Shown: positions 23,621 through 31,600, counted from the stretch's first letter. The stretch is DNA of 33,098 nt from DATBFX01 sp036558305 (GCA_036558305.1 DATBFX010000141.1:1-33098), one strand, 5' to 3'. The notes: a model not told the origin generated them from the letters alone. Made by a program: numbers and translations.

Positions 23621-23706
23621 CGGCGTGTGTTCGCGCCGCCGCAGTCCCGCCGGTCAAGGCGTTCCAGCACGCGGCGGGCGAGCGACCGGGTCTCCTCCGA
23701 CGACAT
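23617..23706 (-). CDS. Short leader ORF (29 aa) overlapping the ABC ATPase start
   Basis: An ATG at 23706 with AGGGGG six bases upstream opens a 29-residue frame (MSSEETRSLARRVLERLDRR, then DCGGANTRR) that stops at 23617, four bases into the ATPase gene. Such overlap is typical of coupled translation. The sequence resembles the first helix of NTF2/SnoaL-like proteins, so it may be a remnant of one rather than a designed leader. Its existence as a translated peptide is not proved. Confidence 0.35.
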   Translation of the reverse strand: MSSEETRSLARRVLERLDRRDCGGANTRR

Positions 23707-23813
23707 CCGGTTCCCCCTGATCCGGCAATCCCTATCCGCACGAAACCGCCGATCCTGCCGAATCGCGCACCGACACGCGGTCGTCGACTCCATCGGAACG
23801 CCAAGCATCGCGA

Positions 23814-24464
23814 TCAGCCGAGCACGCTTTCCAGGTCCTTCGCGAGCACCGGTGGCGCGGTGTTGGAATGGAGCAGTACCCGCTCACGACCCCGCGGGTC
23901 GATGAGGTAGATGGCGTCGGTGTGGGCGAACGCGGCGACGCCGGCCGGCGTCGCCATCGCCAGCATTGCCCCAGGATCGATCCCGTAAGCATGCCAGATC
24001 GGCAGCAACGCTGCGCGCTCGCCCCGCAGCGCGTGCCAGCACGGGTTGTCGGCGAGGCGGTGTTCGGCGGAAAAGGCTTGGAGGGCGGCGGGGGTGTCGC
24101 GAGCCGGATCGACGGTCACCGCGAGCAGCTCGACCCGGTTGCGGTCGCGTTTCGACAGAAGGGCGTCCGCCGCCCGCAGATTCTCGGCCGTGAGCGGGCA
24201 GACGTCGGGGCATCTGGTGTAGATGAAGGTGAGAACGACGGCCCGGCCGCGGAGATCGGCGAGGCGGACCGTCGCACCCCGCTGATCGGTCAAGGTGAAG
24301 TCGGGGGCGGCCATCTTGCCGAGGTCGGTCCCGACCAGAACCGGCCTGCCGCCGCCCACGGCACGGGCGGCGACGAATGCGGCCGCGGCCACGGCCACGA
24401 GGAGCACGGCCGGCAACACGATCCGGCGAGCGTGCCGCCCCTCGCCGTCTATCCGGTGATCCAC
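23814..24464 (-). CDS. SCO1/SenC-family copper/thioredoxin-fold protein
   Basis: The start GTG 24464 lies 10 bases after the stop of the OB-fold gene, with GAGTGAGG in front. The 216-aa protein has one N-terminal membrane helix (VLPAVLLVAVAAAAFVAARA), then the SCO domain with GKMAAPDFTLTDQRG, the copper-binding TRCPDVCP motif (CxxxC) and the conserved His in HTDAIYLIDP. SCO1 proteins bind Cu and help assemble the CuA centre of cytochrome c oxidase, or act as thiol oxidoreductases, outside the cytoplasmic membrane. No oxidase genes are in the window. Confidence 0.92.
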   Translation of the reverse strand: MDHRIDGEGRHARRIVLPAVLLVAVAAAAFVAARAVGGGRPVLVGTDLGKMAAPDFTLTDQRGATVRLADLRGRAVVLTFIYTRCPDVCPLTAENLRAADALLSKRDRNRVELLAVTVDPARDTPAALQAFSAEHRLADNPCWHALRGERAALLPIWHAYGIDPGAMLAMATPAGVAAFAHTDAIYLIDPRGRERVLLHSNTAPPVLAKDLESVLG

Positions 24465-24474
24465 TCGCTGGTCC

Positions 24475-24954
24475 TCACTCTGTCGCCGCGGCCGGGATCG
24501 TTCCCACCGGAGCAATCTCCTCGACGCGGATCGCGATCCCGAACCCCTCCTCGAACCGAAAGACCCCGTCCACGGCGACCGCCGAGCCGACCCATGGAGT
24601 CAGCGTGGCCGCGGGCACGCCGCGCAGGCCGACTCGATCCTGCCCGGCCTGCTCGAGCACGAAGTATTCGTCGGCTCTGCCGGCCGCGAAGACCCGCGCG
24701 TCGCCTTCGGTGGCGACGTGCTCGCCCTCGTAGACCGCCGGCGCCCGTGCCAGTTGCCGGACGGTCGCGCCGACGACAGGCGGGTGGGTGGGCGGAGTCG
24801 TCGCCAGACGGAGACCGATGACGAGGGCGACGACCGCCGCGGACGCGAGCAGCACCCAGGCACGGCGCCGCCCGCGGCGCCGCTCGAGGACGAGGGCGAG
24901 CAGGGCGCCGCCCGCGATGCCGACGCCCAGGGGGAAGCGCGGCCGTGAGGTCAT
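24475..24954 (-). CDS. Membrane-anchored OB-fold protein (CcmE-like fold, no haem His)
   Basis: ATG 24954 is chosen because AGGGAG precedes it; an upstream in-frame start (25056) gives an unlikely basic leader. The 159-aa protein has two short hydrophobic segments (LGVGIAGGALLALVL; RAWVLLASAAVVALVIGLRLA) and an extracytoplasmic beta barrel (TVRQLARAPAVYEGEHVATEG, EYFVLEQAGQDRVGLRGVPA, VGSAVAVDGVFRFEEGFGIA). The barrel looks like the OB fold of CcmE or tRNA_anti-like proteins, but the haem-binding His of CcmE is not visible. It precedes SCO1 by 10 bp, so it may serve oxidase or metal-centre assembly (inference). Confidence 0.65.
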   Translation of the reverse strand: MTSRPRFPLGVGIAGGALLALVLERRRGRRRAWVLLASAAVVALVIGLRLATTPPTHPPVVGATVRQLARAPAVYEGEHVATEGDARVFAAGRADEYFVLEQAGQDRVGLRGVPAATLTPWVGSAVAVDGVFRFEEGFGIAIRVEEIAPVGTIPAAATE

Positions 24955-24995
24955 CTCGTCGTGCTCCCTGCGGGGATCCTTTACCTCGCGTCCGG

Positions 24996-25391
24996 CTACC
25001 ATGGTCGCCAATCTCGCGCTGCCCGGACGCCTGCGCGGTGCCTCATGGCACTCCACCTACGTGGCGGGGGACCGCCCATCGGGCTCGCGGGAACGGTGGC
25101 CAGGCGTTCGTGCAGCGCGGCGATCGCGTCGGTCTGCACCAGGACCGGCAGGTGGTCGCCCGCGCCCCGCTCGGTATCCTCGCGCGGAATGATGGTGTGC
25201 TGGCCGCGCTCGCCCGCAACGACGAGGCCGGCGCCCGGCAGGCGCGGTGCGACCAGGCGCCACCCGACCAGCGGCCTGCCCCGCGGGATGGTCGCCGCCA
25301 CCATCCGCGTGCCACGTGGCTCGCGCGGGTGGACGGGACGGTGGCGCTCCGCTTCCGCGCGGAAGAGACCCGCCTGCTCGTCGCTCCTCAT
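24996..25391 (-). CDS. Stand-alone RCK_C (TrkA-C) domain protein
   Basis: ATG 25391 follows a strong GGGAGGGAGAGG. A second possibility is ATG 25526, which overlaps the ClC stop in an ATGA arrangement and gives 176 aa. The 131-aa product has a C-terminal domain WRLVAPRLPGAGLVVAGERG, then TIIPREDTERGAGDHLPVLV and ALHERL, which matches the TrkA-C/RCK_C pattern (LPxxxxVVxIxRxGxxIIPRxDTxxxxGD) that binds ligands and gates K+ or anion transporters. The ClC channel just upstream has its own RCK_C domain, so this looks like a duplicated regulatory domain encoded separately. The sequence after about residue 108 (SPMGGPPPRRW) is low-complexity. Confidence 0.55.
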   Translation of the reverse strand: MRSDEQAGLFRAEAERHRPVHPREPRGTRMVAATIPRGRPLVGWRLVAPRLPGAGLVVAGERGQHTIIPREDTERGAGDHLPVLVQTDAIAALHERLATVPASPMGGPPPRRWSAMRHRAGVRAARDWRPW

Positions 25392-25522
25392 GCCGCTGCT
25401 CCTCTCCCTCCCGAGGATCGCGCCCGGTCGACTCCGGGCCCGGCCGATGTCCGACGTTCCCCTCCCTGCGCCAGAGGCGGGCTGCCACGCCCGCACCGCG
25501 AGTTCCTGCCGACGCGGATCGA

Positions 25523-27466
25523 TCATGTCCCCGGTTCCTCCGCACCATCGGCTCCCGTCTCACCGGCCGGGCGACCGCCGGCGATGAGGTCGCGGACGGC
25601 GGCCTCGCTGCCGGGATCGGCGAGGACGGTGACGATGTCCCCCGCCTCCAACGTGGTCGCCGCGCGCGGAAAGAGGGCTTCGCCTTGCCGCGCGATCGTC
25701 ACCACCAGCGCGTTCGGCGGCAGCCGCGCTTCGCGCAGCGTCCGACCCGACAGCGGAGACGCCGCGGCGAGCCGGGCTTCGACGAGGATGGCCGCGGGCG
25801 ATAACGTCCCGACCCGCCGCGTTCCCTGCCCCAGTGCCGCCTTGTAGGTCGTCACCACGTCGCGGACCGTCACCCGCCCGATCGTCGCGCCGCCGTCGAC
25901 GACCGCCGCATCGCTCGTGCCCCGCTCGGTGAGGAGTTCCAGCGTTGCATCCAGCGGTTGGTCGGGGGGCACGGTCAGGGCGCCGTTGCCCGGCGGAGCG
26001 GCCGGCACGACGGGCCGCATCGCGTCGCGCACCAGGAGCGAGGAGAGGAGCGGGAAACCGAAGCGGACGCGATGCGCCGGCGAATCGGCCCGGGTCGGCA
26101 ATTGACTGGTGTAGATCGTGCGGTCGCCGACGAGCGCGGTCGACAGCGCGACCGCCACCATCGCCGGGGCCAGCAAGGAGAGGTTGCCGGTCATCTCCGC
26201 CACCATCAGCATCACCGCCAGCGGCGCGTGGGCGATCCCGCCGAAGAGCGCCATCATGCCGACGATCACGAACGGCGCCGGGGTCGGCGGCAACTGCGGC
26301 AGCACCCCGTCGCCGAGGCGCCAGCAGGCCGCGCCGAGCATCCCGCCGATGACCATGCCGGGACCGAAGATCCCGCCCGAGCCGCCCGAGCCGATCGAGA
26401 GCGAGGTCGCCAGGATCTTCGCGAACGGCAAGATCAGGACCAGCCACAGGGGCAGCGTCAACAGGTCGCGCGTCATCCCGATCTGCACCCAGCCGTACCC
26501 GGTGTGCAGCGCCCCGTGCACCTTCAGCCCCAGCAGACCGACCAGCAATCCCCCGAGGGCCGGCTTGAGCCAGCCGGGCAAGCGCAGCCGGTGGAAGACG
26601 CCCTCCATCCCGTAAAAGGACCCGGCGTAGAGGAGCCCGCCCACGCCGCAGACCAGACCGAGCGCCGCGTAGTAGACGAGCGTCAGCGGGTGGGCGAACC
26701 CGAGTTCGGGTTGGGCGCCGAAGATCGGTTCCCACCCCTCGATCGCCCCGAAGACGCCGTAGCCGACGATCGCGGCGATCAACCCCGGCACCAGCGCCTC
26801 CACCTCCAGGTCGTGCAGGTAGAGGATCTCCGCCGCCATCACCGCGCCGCCGAGCGGCGCCCGGAAGATCGCCCCGATCCCCGCGCCCATCCCGGCGGCG
26901 ACGGCGATCCGGCGGTCGGCGGCGTTCAGCTTGAGCCACTGACCCAGCAGCGAGCCGAACCCGGCCGAGATCTGCGCCGCCGGTCCCTCGCGGCCGCCCG
27001 AACCGCCGCTGCCGATCGTGATCGCCGAGGCGACGAGCTTGATCGGCGGGATGCGGGCCCGCAGCCGCCCGCCCTTGTGATGGATGGCGGCGATGGCGGC
27101 GTCGGTGCCGTGCCCCTTCGCCTCGGGCGCCAGGAAGAAGACGATCAGCCCGGACACCAATCCGCCGAGGGCGACGACGAACGGCAACAGCCAGGGCCGC
27201 GCGATCGGCGCCCGCGCCGGCGATCCCTCGCCGATCGGCAGCGGCGGCGCGTAGCCGACGAGGTCGCCGAGGAACAGGTGCGTCGCGATCGCGATGGCAT
27301 GGGCGAAGAGGACGGCGCCGAGCCCGGCAACGGTGCCGATCAGTGTGCCCAAGACGAGCCACTTGGCGAGGTATCGACTCGACTCGAAGCCGTTGCCATC
27401 CGGCGCGACCGCGCCGAGTGCTGGGCGACCCAACCACCGACGCAAACCCGCGACCGAACGGTTCAC
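25523..27466 (-). CDS. ClC-type chloride channel/antiporter with CBS and RCK_C domains
   Basis: The start GTG 27466 follows a G-rich run; the open frame to 27571 is an unlikely leader. The 647-aa protein has about 11 membrane helices and the ClC filter motifs GREGP (158-162, gating Glu160) in GSGGSGGREGPAAQI and GGIFGPG in GSGGSGGIFGPGMVIGG. The first motif, usually GSGIP, appears as GHGTDA, so the central Ser is replaced. A CBS region (VRDAMRPV, DQPLDATLELLTERGTSDAA, DVVTTYKAALGQ) and an RCK_C tail (LSGRTLREARLPPNALVVTI, then FPRAATTLEAGD) follow. This is an inner-membrane chloride channel or Cl/H exchanger with nucleotide-responsive tails. Glu at the gate suggests gated or proton-coupled behaviour. 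Confidence 0.93.
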   Translation of the reverse strand: MNRSVAGLRRWLGRPALGAVAPDGNGFESSRYLAKWLVLGTLIGTVAGLGAVLFAHAIAIATHLFLGDLVGYAPPLPIGEGSPARAPIARPWLLPFVVALGGLVSGLIVFFLAPEAKGHGTDAAIAAIHHKGGRLRARIPPIKLVASAITIGSGGSGGREGPAAQISAGFGSLLGQWLKLNAADRRIAVAAGMGAGIGAIFRAPLGGAVMAAEILYLHDLEVEALVPGLIAAIVGYGVFGAIEGWEPIFGAQPELGFAHPLTLVYYAALGLVCGVGGLLYAGSFYGMEGVFHRLRLPGWLKPALGGLLVGLLGLKVHGALHTGYGWVQIGMTRDLLTLPLWLVLILPFAKILATSLSIGSGGSGGIFGPGMVIGGMLGAACWRLGDGVLPQLPPTPAPFVIVGMMALFGGIAHAPLAVMLMVAEMTGNLSLLAPAMVAVALSTALVGDRTIYTSQLPTRADSPAHRVRFGFPLLSSLLVRDAMRPVVPAAPPGNGALTVPPDQPLDATLELLTERGTSDAAVVDGGATIGRVTVRDVVTTYKAALGQGTRRVGTLSPAAILVEARLAAASPLSGRTLREARLPPNALVVTIARQGEALFPRAATTLEAGDIVTVLADPGSEAAVRDLIAGGRPAGETGADGAEEPGT

Positions 27467-27542
27467 CGTCCCCCCGCCCTCCGCGCGGCGACCCCTCCGC
27501 CCGGTGCGGGGTGATGCCGACCACGATCCGGTGGTACAGTAT

Positions 27543-27561
27543 AGGACATGAACAGGACATG
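27543..27561. promoter_or_regulatory. Direct repeat AGGACATG in the ClC/GntR divergent gap
   Basis: AGGACATG occurs at 27543-27550 and 27554-27561, one helical turn apart (11 bp), after the A/T-rich TACAGTATAGG. The first copy overlaps ATG 27548 at the GntR start. If translation begins at GTG 27578 instead, the repeat and the TATAGG box would be the promoter/operator for both genes. Weak but suggestive. Confidence 0.35.
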
Positions 27562-28417
27562 GAGCAAACATGAGACGGTGACCGCGCCGGAATCGGACGA
27601 CCCGAACACGACCGCCGGCGCCGGCCCCGACGCGGTGGTGGAACTGCTCGCCTCCGTCCTCGCGCGTGACGACCGCACCCCGCTCGCCGAACGACTCGTG
27701 GCAGCACTGGAGACCGCAATCCAGGATGGACGCCTGGCACCCGGCTCGGTCTTACCGCGCGAGCCCGACCTCGCCCGCCGCCTCGGCCTCGGTCGCCAAA
27801 CGGTGGGACGGGCGCTCGGTGAGCTCGCCCGGCGGGGGCTGCTCGTGCGGCGGCGCGGGATCGGCACCTTCGTCGCCGTTCCCCCCGTCGAGCAACCGCT
27901 CGGTCACCTCTCCAGCTTCGTCCACACCCTTGCCGTCGAGGGAAATCCGCCGTCCGCCCGGCTGCTCGGCGTCCGCTTGACCGTGGACCCCGACGCGTCC
28001 CGCATCCTCACCGGCCAACCCGACGCATTGGTCTGGGAAATCGGCCGCCTCTTCTACGCCGACGGTCAGCCCTTCGCCGTCGAGTGGATCTACCTGAACC
28101 CGGAGTGCGGCGAACGCCTACCCGGCGACCGCCTCGCCGACGGCGTCATCGACGAGTTGCTGCGGGAATCGTGCGGCATGGTCGTCGACGGCGGCGAAGA
28201 GGTGCTCTCCCTGGCGACCGTCGACCGCACGGAAGCGACGCTCCTTGGCCGCCCCGCCGGCGCCCCGGCCTTCCTCATCGCCCGCACCGCCTACGCCGGC
28301 GACCGCCCCGTCGAGGTGCGTCGCCGCCTGATTCGCGGCGACCGCGCCCGCTTCCGCATTCGCCTCGGCGACACCAACCTGCGCATCGAAACGGACTCGG
28401 CAGCGCCGTCGGCATGA
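27548..28417 (+). CDS. GntR-family transcriptional regulator (HutC/UTRA type)
   Basis: The 289-aa protein from ATG 27548 has an N-terminal winged helix (PLAERLVAALETAIQDGRLA, RRLGLGRQTVGRALGELARR, GLLVRRRGIGTFVAV; residues about 40-115) and a UTRA ligand domain (VWEIGRLFYADGQPFAVEW to FLIARTAYAGDRPVEVRRRL). GTG 27578 is an alternative start with GGAG 13 bases upstream. HutC-type members sense small effectors such as amino sugars or histidine intermediates and repress neighbouring genes. It diverges from the ClC operon with an 81-bp gap and may control it. Confidence 0.9.
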   Translation: MNRTWSKHETVTAPESDDPNTTAGAGPDAVVELLASVLARDDRTPLAERLVAALETAIQDGRLAPGSVLPREPDLARRLGLGRQTVGRALGELARRGLLVRRRGIGTFVAVPPVEQPLGHLSSFVHTLAVEGNPPSARLLGVRLTVDPDASRILTGQPDALVWEIGRLFYADGQPFAVEWIYLNPECGERLPGDRLADGVIDELLRESCGMVVDGGEEVLSLATVDRTEATLLGRPAGAPAFLIARTAYAGDRPVEVRRRLIRGDRARFRIRLGDTNLRIETDSAAPSA

Positions 28418-28497
28418 TCGCCCTTCCGAGCCGTCACGCTGTTGGCATCACGACACCGGCGATGCCCCCGGGCTCGGCGCCGCCTCCCCCCCGGCAT

Positions 28498-28626
28498 CAC
28501 GACGTCCTTGTTCGCCTCGGTGCCGCCGGGCGCGGCCGGCGTGGCGTCCTGGGCGCCCGAACGGACTACGGTTCCGGCGAGCAGCGCCGCGCCGACCAGG
28601 TCAGCGCGACCGTCGAAACGAGCGAA
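28498..28626 (-). pseudogene. N-terminal remnant of an exported SnoaL-like protein
   Basis: The minus strand reads FARFDGRADLVGAALLAGTV, followed by VRSGAQDATPAAPGGTEANK and DVV, the hydrophobic signal and AQDATPAA linker seen at the front of exported ester-cyclase-like proteins. It then runs into unrelated codons. No convincing start codon or ribosome site is left. The remainder of the 28418-28742 gap has no other supported feature. Confidence 0.45.
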
Positions 28627-28742
28627 CCGCCCATGGCACGCCCCCGCTCCACGAAGTCGAAGGCGATGTCCGCGCGAGACTACCGGCCGCAAGGTGTGCC
28701 GCGATCGATGCGAAGGGGGACGTTCGGCGGATCAATCGCCGT

Positions 28743-29177
28743 CTAAGCGGGAGGAGGCAGGAGACCGAGTTGGGCCATCACCGTGACCCCGTCCGCGTAA
28801 TTCATCAGGCTTGCGAGCTTTCCGTTCCGCACCCGCCAGACCTCGCAGATCGGCAGCGCCACCGTTTTCCCGGTCGGCGGAACCTCACCCGTCGGTGGCC
28901 GCAGCGGCCCGGTCTGGGTGGCGTGGAAGACGCATTCGTTGGTGACGCCTTCGTCTCCCGCCAGTTGCCGCACCACCTCGACCCGGCAACTCGGGTCCAT
29001 CGTCTTCCAGCCCTGCATGAACGCCCGGAATCCGTCGTGACCCCGGTAGGTCACGCCCCAGCCGACGTTGACGATCTCGACGTCGGGCGCGGCCAGCGCC
29101 AGCGCACCGTCGAGGTCCCCCCGGTTGAAGGCGTCGTAGATCGCGCGGGCGAGCGCGGCGTTGTCGGCGGCGGCCAT
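28743..29177 (-). CDS. SnoaL/NTF2-like protein (ester cyclase family)
   Basis: ATG 29177 follows GGGAGGAGAG. The 144-aa protein has the NTF2 cone pattern: NAALARAIYDAFNRGDLDGA, VEIVNVGWGVTYRGHDGFRA, FMQGWKTMDPSCRVEVV, VTNECVFHATQTGPLR and VALPICEVWRVRNGKLASLM with NYAD at the end. NTF2-like ester cyclases and related enzymes use an Asp/His pair in this pocket, but the substrate here is unknown. It lacks a signal peptide. It is divergent from the PadR regulator with a palindromic operator between them, so PadR probably represses it. Confidence 0.88.
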   Translation of the reverse strand: MAAADNAALARAIYDAFNRGDLDGALALAAPDVEIVNVGWGVTYRGHDGFRAFMQGWKTMDPSCRVEVVRQLAGDEGVTNECVFHATQTGPLRPPTGEVPPTGKTVALPICEVWRVRNGKLASLMNYADGVTVMAQLGLLPPPA

Positions 29178-29221
29178 GGCTCTCCTCCCCCGGCCTGGTC
29201 GCCGGGATCCGTCGGTCGTCT

Positions 29222-29240
29222 ATACTCCTAACCGGAGTAT
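29222..29240. promoter_or_regulatory. Palindromic operator ATACTCC-N5-GGAGTAT
   Basis: The perfect 7-bp arms ATACTCC (29222-29228) and GGAGTAT (29234-29240) flank TAACC. The site sits in the 74-bp gap between the SnoaL-like start (29177) and the PadR start (29252). PadR proteins typically bind ATxx-N-xxAT palindromes of this size in their own promoters, so an autoregulated operator is likely. Confidence 0.65.
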
Positions 29241-29251
29241 TGTCAAGACCC

Positions 29252-29902
29252 ATGACCGAACCCGACGACCTGACCACCACTTCCTACGCCATCCTCGGCC
29301 AGCTCGCCCTCCGCTCCTGGTCCACCTACGAATTGGCCCAGGAGATGCGCCGCAACGTCCACTACTTCTGGCCGCGCGCCGAGAGCCGCATCTACGCCGA
29401 GGTCAAGCGCCTGGCCGCGCGCGGTCTCGTCCGCGCCGAGAGGGGCTTCGTCGGTCGCCGCCCCCGCACCACCTACGCCGTCACCGACGCCGGTCGCGCC
29501 GCCTTCGTTGCCTGGTTGGCGACCCCGCCCAAACCGTACGCCCTGGAGTGCGAACCGCTGCTCCGGGTCTTCTTCGGTCTTTTCGGCGATTCCACCGAGC
29601 TGGCGGCGGCGGTAGACCGGGCGCGTGCCCAGGCGGCGGAATTGCTGCGCATGGGCGACGGGATCGCCCGCGAGTACGCCGCCGGAAGGGCGCCGTTCCA
29701 GGACCACCTCGAGGTCCGCGGCTTCGTCTTCGACTTTCTCTACGGTTTCGCCCGCATGGTCCACGACTGGGCCGACCGCACCGGCGCCGAACTCGCCGCC
29801 CGCCACGACCTCCCGCCGGCCGCGCGGGCGGAACGGGCACTCGCGGTCATCGAACGCTCGCTCGCCGCGTCCTCGAAACCCGATCCGGGAAAAGACGCGT
29901 AG
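29252..29902 (+). CDS. PadR-family transcriptional regulator
   Basis: ATG 29252 is preferred over TTG 29240. The 216-aa protein has the PadR winged helix (SYAILGQLALRSWSTYELAQ, EMRRNVHYFWPRAESRIYAE, LVRAERGFVGRRPRTTYAVT; residues about 9-85) and the C-terminal helical dimerisation domain (VFFGLFGDSTELAAAVDRAR and following). PadR proteins repress genes for phenolic-acid or multidrug stress and are released by small ligands. Its likely target is the divergent SnoaL-like gene, through the palindrome at 29222-29240. Confidence 0.92.
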   Translation: MTEPDDLTTTSYAILGQLALRSWSTYELAQEMRRNVHYFWPRAESRIYAEVKRLAARGLVRAERGFVGRRPRTTYAVTDAGRAAFVAWLATPPKPYALECEPLLRVFFGLFGDSTELAAAVDRARAQAAELLRMGDGIAREYAAGRAPFQDHLEVRGFVFDFLYGFARMVHDWADRTGAELAARHDLPPAARAERALAVIERSLAASSKPDPGKDA

Positions 29903-30004
29903 GATCGGCCGTTCGCCGGAACAGGCACGGGCCGCGCGGCCCGCCGGCCGCGCACCCACGGCGACGCGGCATCACCCAGGATGATCGGCGCCGGGTTTTG
30001 TGGG

Positions 30005-31600
30005 TCAGAGCGGTTCGAACGCCGAGGCCAGCGCCCACGAGCCGGCCTTCGAGGCGAACCACGTCTCCCCGTCGACCGTCGCTTGCCACTGGAAGGTGTA
30101 CCGGCGGTTGCGACCGGTTCTCCGCTTCACCCCCGCCGGCGCGTCGCGGTGCGGATACGTCCGGATCGTCGTCCCGTGGATGCACCGGAACCGGTTGTGG
30201 TCGTTCGCCGTCACCGTCACTGCCGGCACCCCGTCGTACGCGACCGATCCCGCCTGCAGGATCGGGACGCGCTTCGCCGGGTAGTTCACCGGCGGCGCGG
30301 TCGTCGTGGTCGTGTCGGTGCCCTCGCCGGGTTGGGGGATGACGCCGCCGGTCCAACCGGGCGGGTAGGTGATGACGAGCGGCGAGTCGAGTCTCGTGTT
30401 CGTCTGGTAGGCGTGCATGATCGCCCGCACCCGCGCCTGGTACTCGTCGACGCGGTCGAAGTACCGCGGACCGGGGCATTGCTGGTGGGAGGCGCCGAAC
30501 TCCGCATGCGCCATCTGCCAGTCGAACGTCTCGGCGGTCTGCCCGGCCTGCTCGGCATGAATCCAGGCCGTCAGGAACGCGCTCGACTCGAACTGCCTGG
30601 GCGTCAGCGGCGTCAGCGGGTCGCCCCGGTCGGGGTGCTCGATCGAGCGGAGGCGTTGGTTGATATCGTAGACGCCGAACCGCTGGACGAAGCGCGGGCC
30701 GTCCCCGAATGCGCGCGAGGCGTTCCATTCGCCGTTCGCGAAGGGAACGATGCCGGAGTTCGGGTCGATGAACTCCTCGATCACGCCGTCGAAGGCGCCG
30801 TCGCCCGGCCCACCGACCTGGTAGTCGGTGAGCCCGCCCCAGTTGGGATCGTGGAAGACGCTGTCGTTGCCCTGGTAGGTACCCTGGGAGGTGTGGAAGC
30901 AGGAGCCGACGATGGAGCCGGGGCGGCTGGGGTCGTCGGGGTAGCGGTTGACGTTGACCGTCCCGGTCACGTGGCGGACGATCATGGGCGGTTTGGGGAC
31001 GTGGCCGGTGGTCACGGGTGGGGGCTCCTCTCCTTGATCGGGCAACGCGGGAAACAAGATTCTGGCCTTCGCCGCGATCGCGAGCGGCCCGCTCTGGTCG
31101 CACATCCAGACGCACTCGCGGTCGTTGGGGCCGAACCGGCGCCGCAGGTCGTCGAGCGTCGTCACCACCGGAAACGTCGGGTCGCGGGCGAAGGAGCGGG
31201 TGCCGTCGAAGGCCGCCGGCGCCGTCGCCCGCTCGGCTTCGAATGCCCCGATGTCGCCGCCCCGGCGGAGCTTGAGCAGCAGCAGCGCCACGTAGAAGCG
31301 CGCCGCCGCCCTGGCCGACGGGAAAACCGGTCCCAGCACGCCCGGCTCGCCGGTGATGCCGATCCCGGCCGGGTTGAGCCGGGTATTCCAGTTGGCGTCG
31401 CGGAAGAGGTCGGTCTCGTTCCCGCAGTGGCTCACCGCAATCGCGGCGTCGATCCCCGCCTCGTCGCACGCCTTCACCAACTCGGTGAGGAACTGCCGGT
31501 CCTTGTCGTCGATCGATTGGACCGCCGCTTCGAGTCCGGCGATCGCCTGGGCCGCGGAGACACGGGACGGAGCGAAGAGGTTGTCGGTCGATCGGATCAC
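30005..31600 (-). CDS. Peptidoglycan hydrolase-like protein (amidase_2/PGRP domain with extra N-terminal domain)
   Basis: The start GTG 31600 follows AAAGGAG with good spacing; the frame is open further to 32083 but antisense to the ECF gene. The 531-aa protein has an N-terminal lysozyme/glucosaminidase-like region (FLTELVKACDEAGIDAAIAV, HCGNETDLF with Glu62, NPAGIGITGEPG; residues about 36-150). A central amidase_2 domain (about 225-395) carries the zinc-type ligands H236 in CFHTSQGTYQG, H322 in SIEHPD, and H372/C375 in SHQQCPGP. A Thr-rich linker (TDTTTTTAPP) leads to a C-terminal SH3-like domain ending in WFASKAGSWALASAFEPL. It probably cleaves the stem-peptide amide of peptidoglycan. No signal peptide or membrane helix is seen, which is unexpected for a cell-wall enzyme. 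Confidence 0.82.
   Translation of the reverse strand: MIRSTDNLFAPSRVSAAQAIAGLEAAVQSIDDKDRQFLTELVKACDEAGIDAAIAVSHCGNETDLFRDANWNTRLNPAGIGITGEPGVLGPVFPSARAAARFYVALLLLKLRRGGDIGAFEAERATAPAAFDGTRSFARDPTFPVVTTLDDLRRRFGPNDRECVWMCDQSGPLAIAAKARILFPALPDQGEEPPPVTTGHVPKPPMIVRHVTGTVNVNRYPDDPSRPGSIVGSCFHTSQGTYQGNDSVFHDPNWGGLTDYQVGGPGDGAFDGVIEEFIDPNSGIVPFANGEWNASRAFGDGPRFVQRFGVYDINQRLRSIEHPDRGDPLTPLTPRQFESSAFLTAWIHAEQAGQTAETFDWQMAHAEFGASHQQCPGPRYFDRVDEYQARVRAIMHAYQTNTRLDSPLVITYPPGWTGGVIPQPGEGTDTTTTTAPPVNYPAKRVPILQAGSVAYDGVPAVTVTANDHNRFRCIHGTTIRTYPHRDAPAGVKRRTGRNRRYTFQWQATVDGETWFASKAGSWALASAFEPL

Noticed and set aside
24475..24954. True CcmE haem chaperone
   Set aside because: The barrel fold fits but the haem-binding His motif is absent and no other ccm genes are present, so only an OB-fold call is made.
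27570..27581. ATG 27570 with GGAGCAAAC as the GntR start
   Set aside because: It is in another frame and reaches a stop after two codons (ATG AGA CGG TGA).
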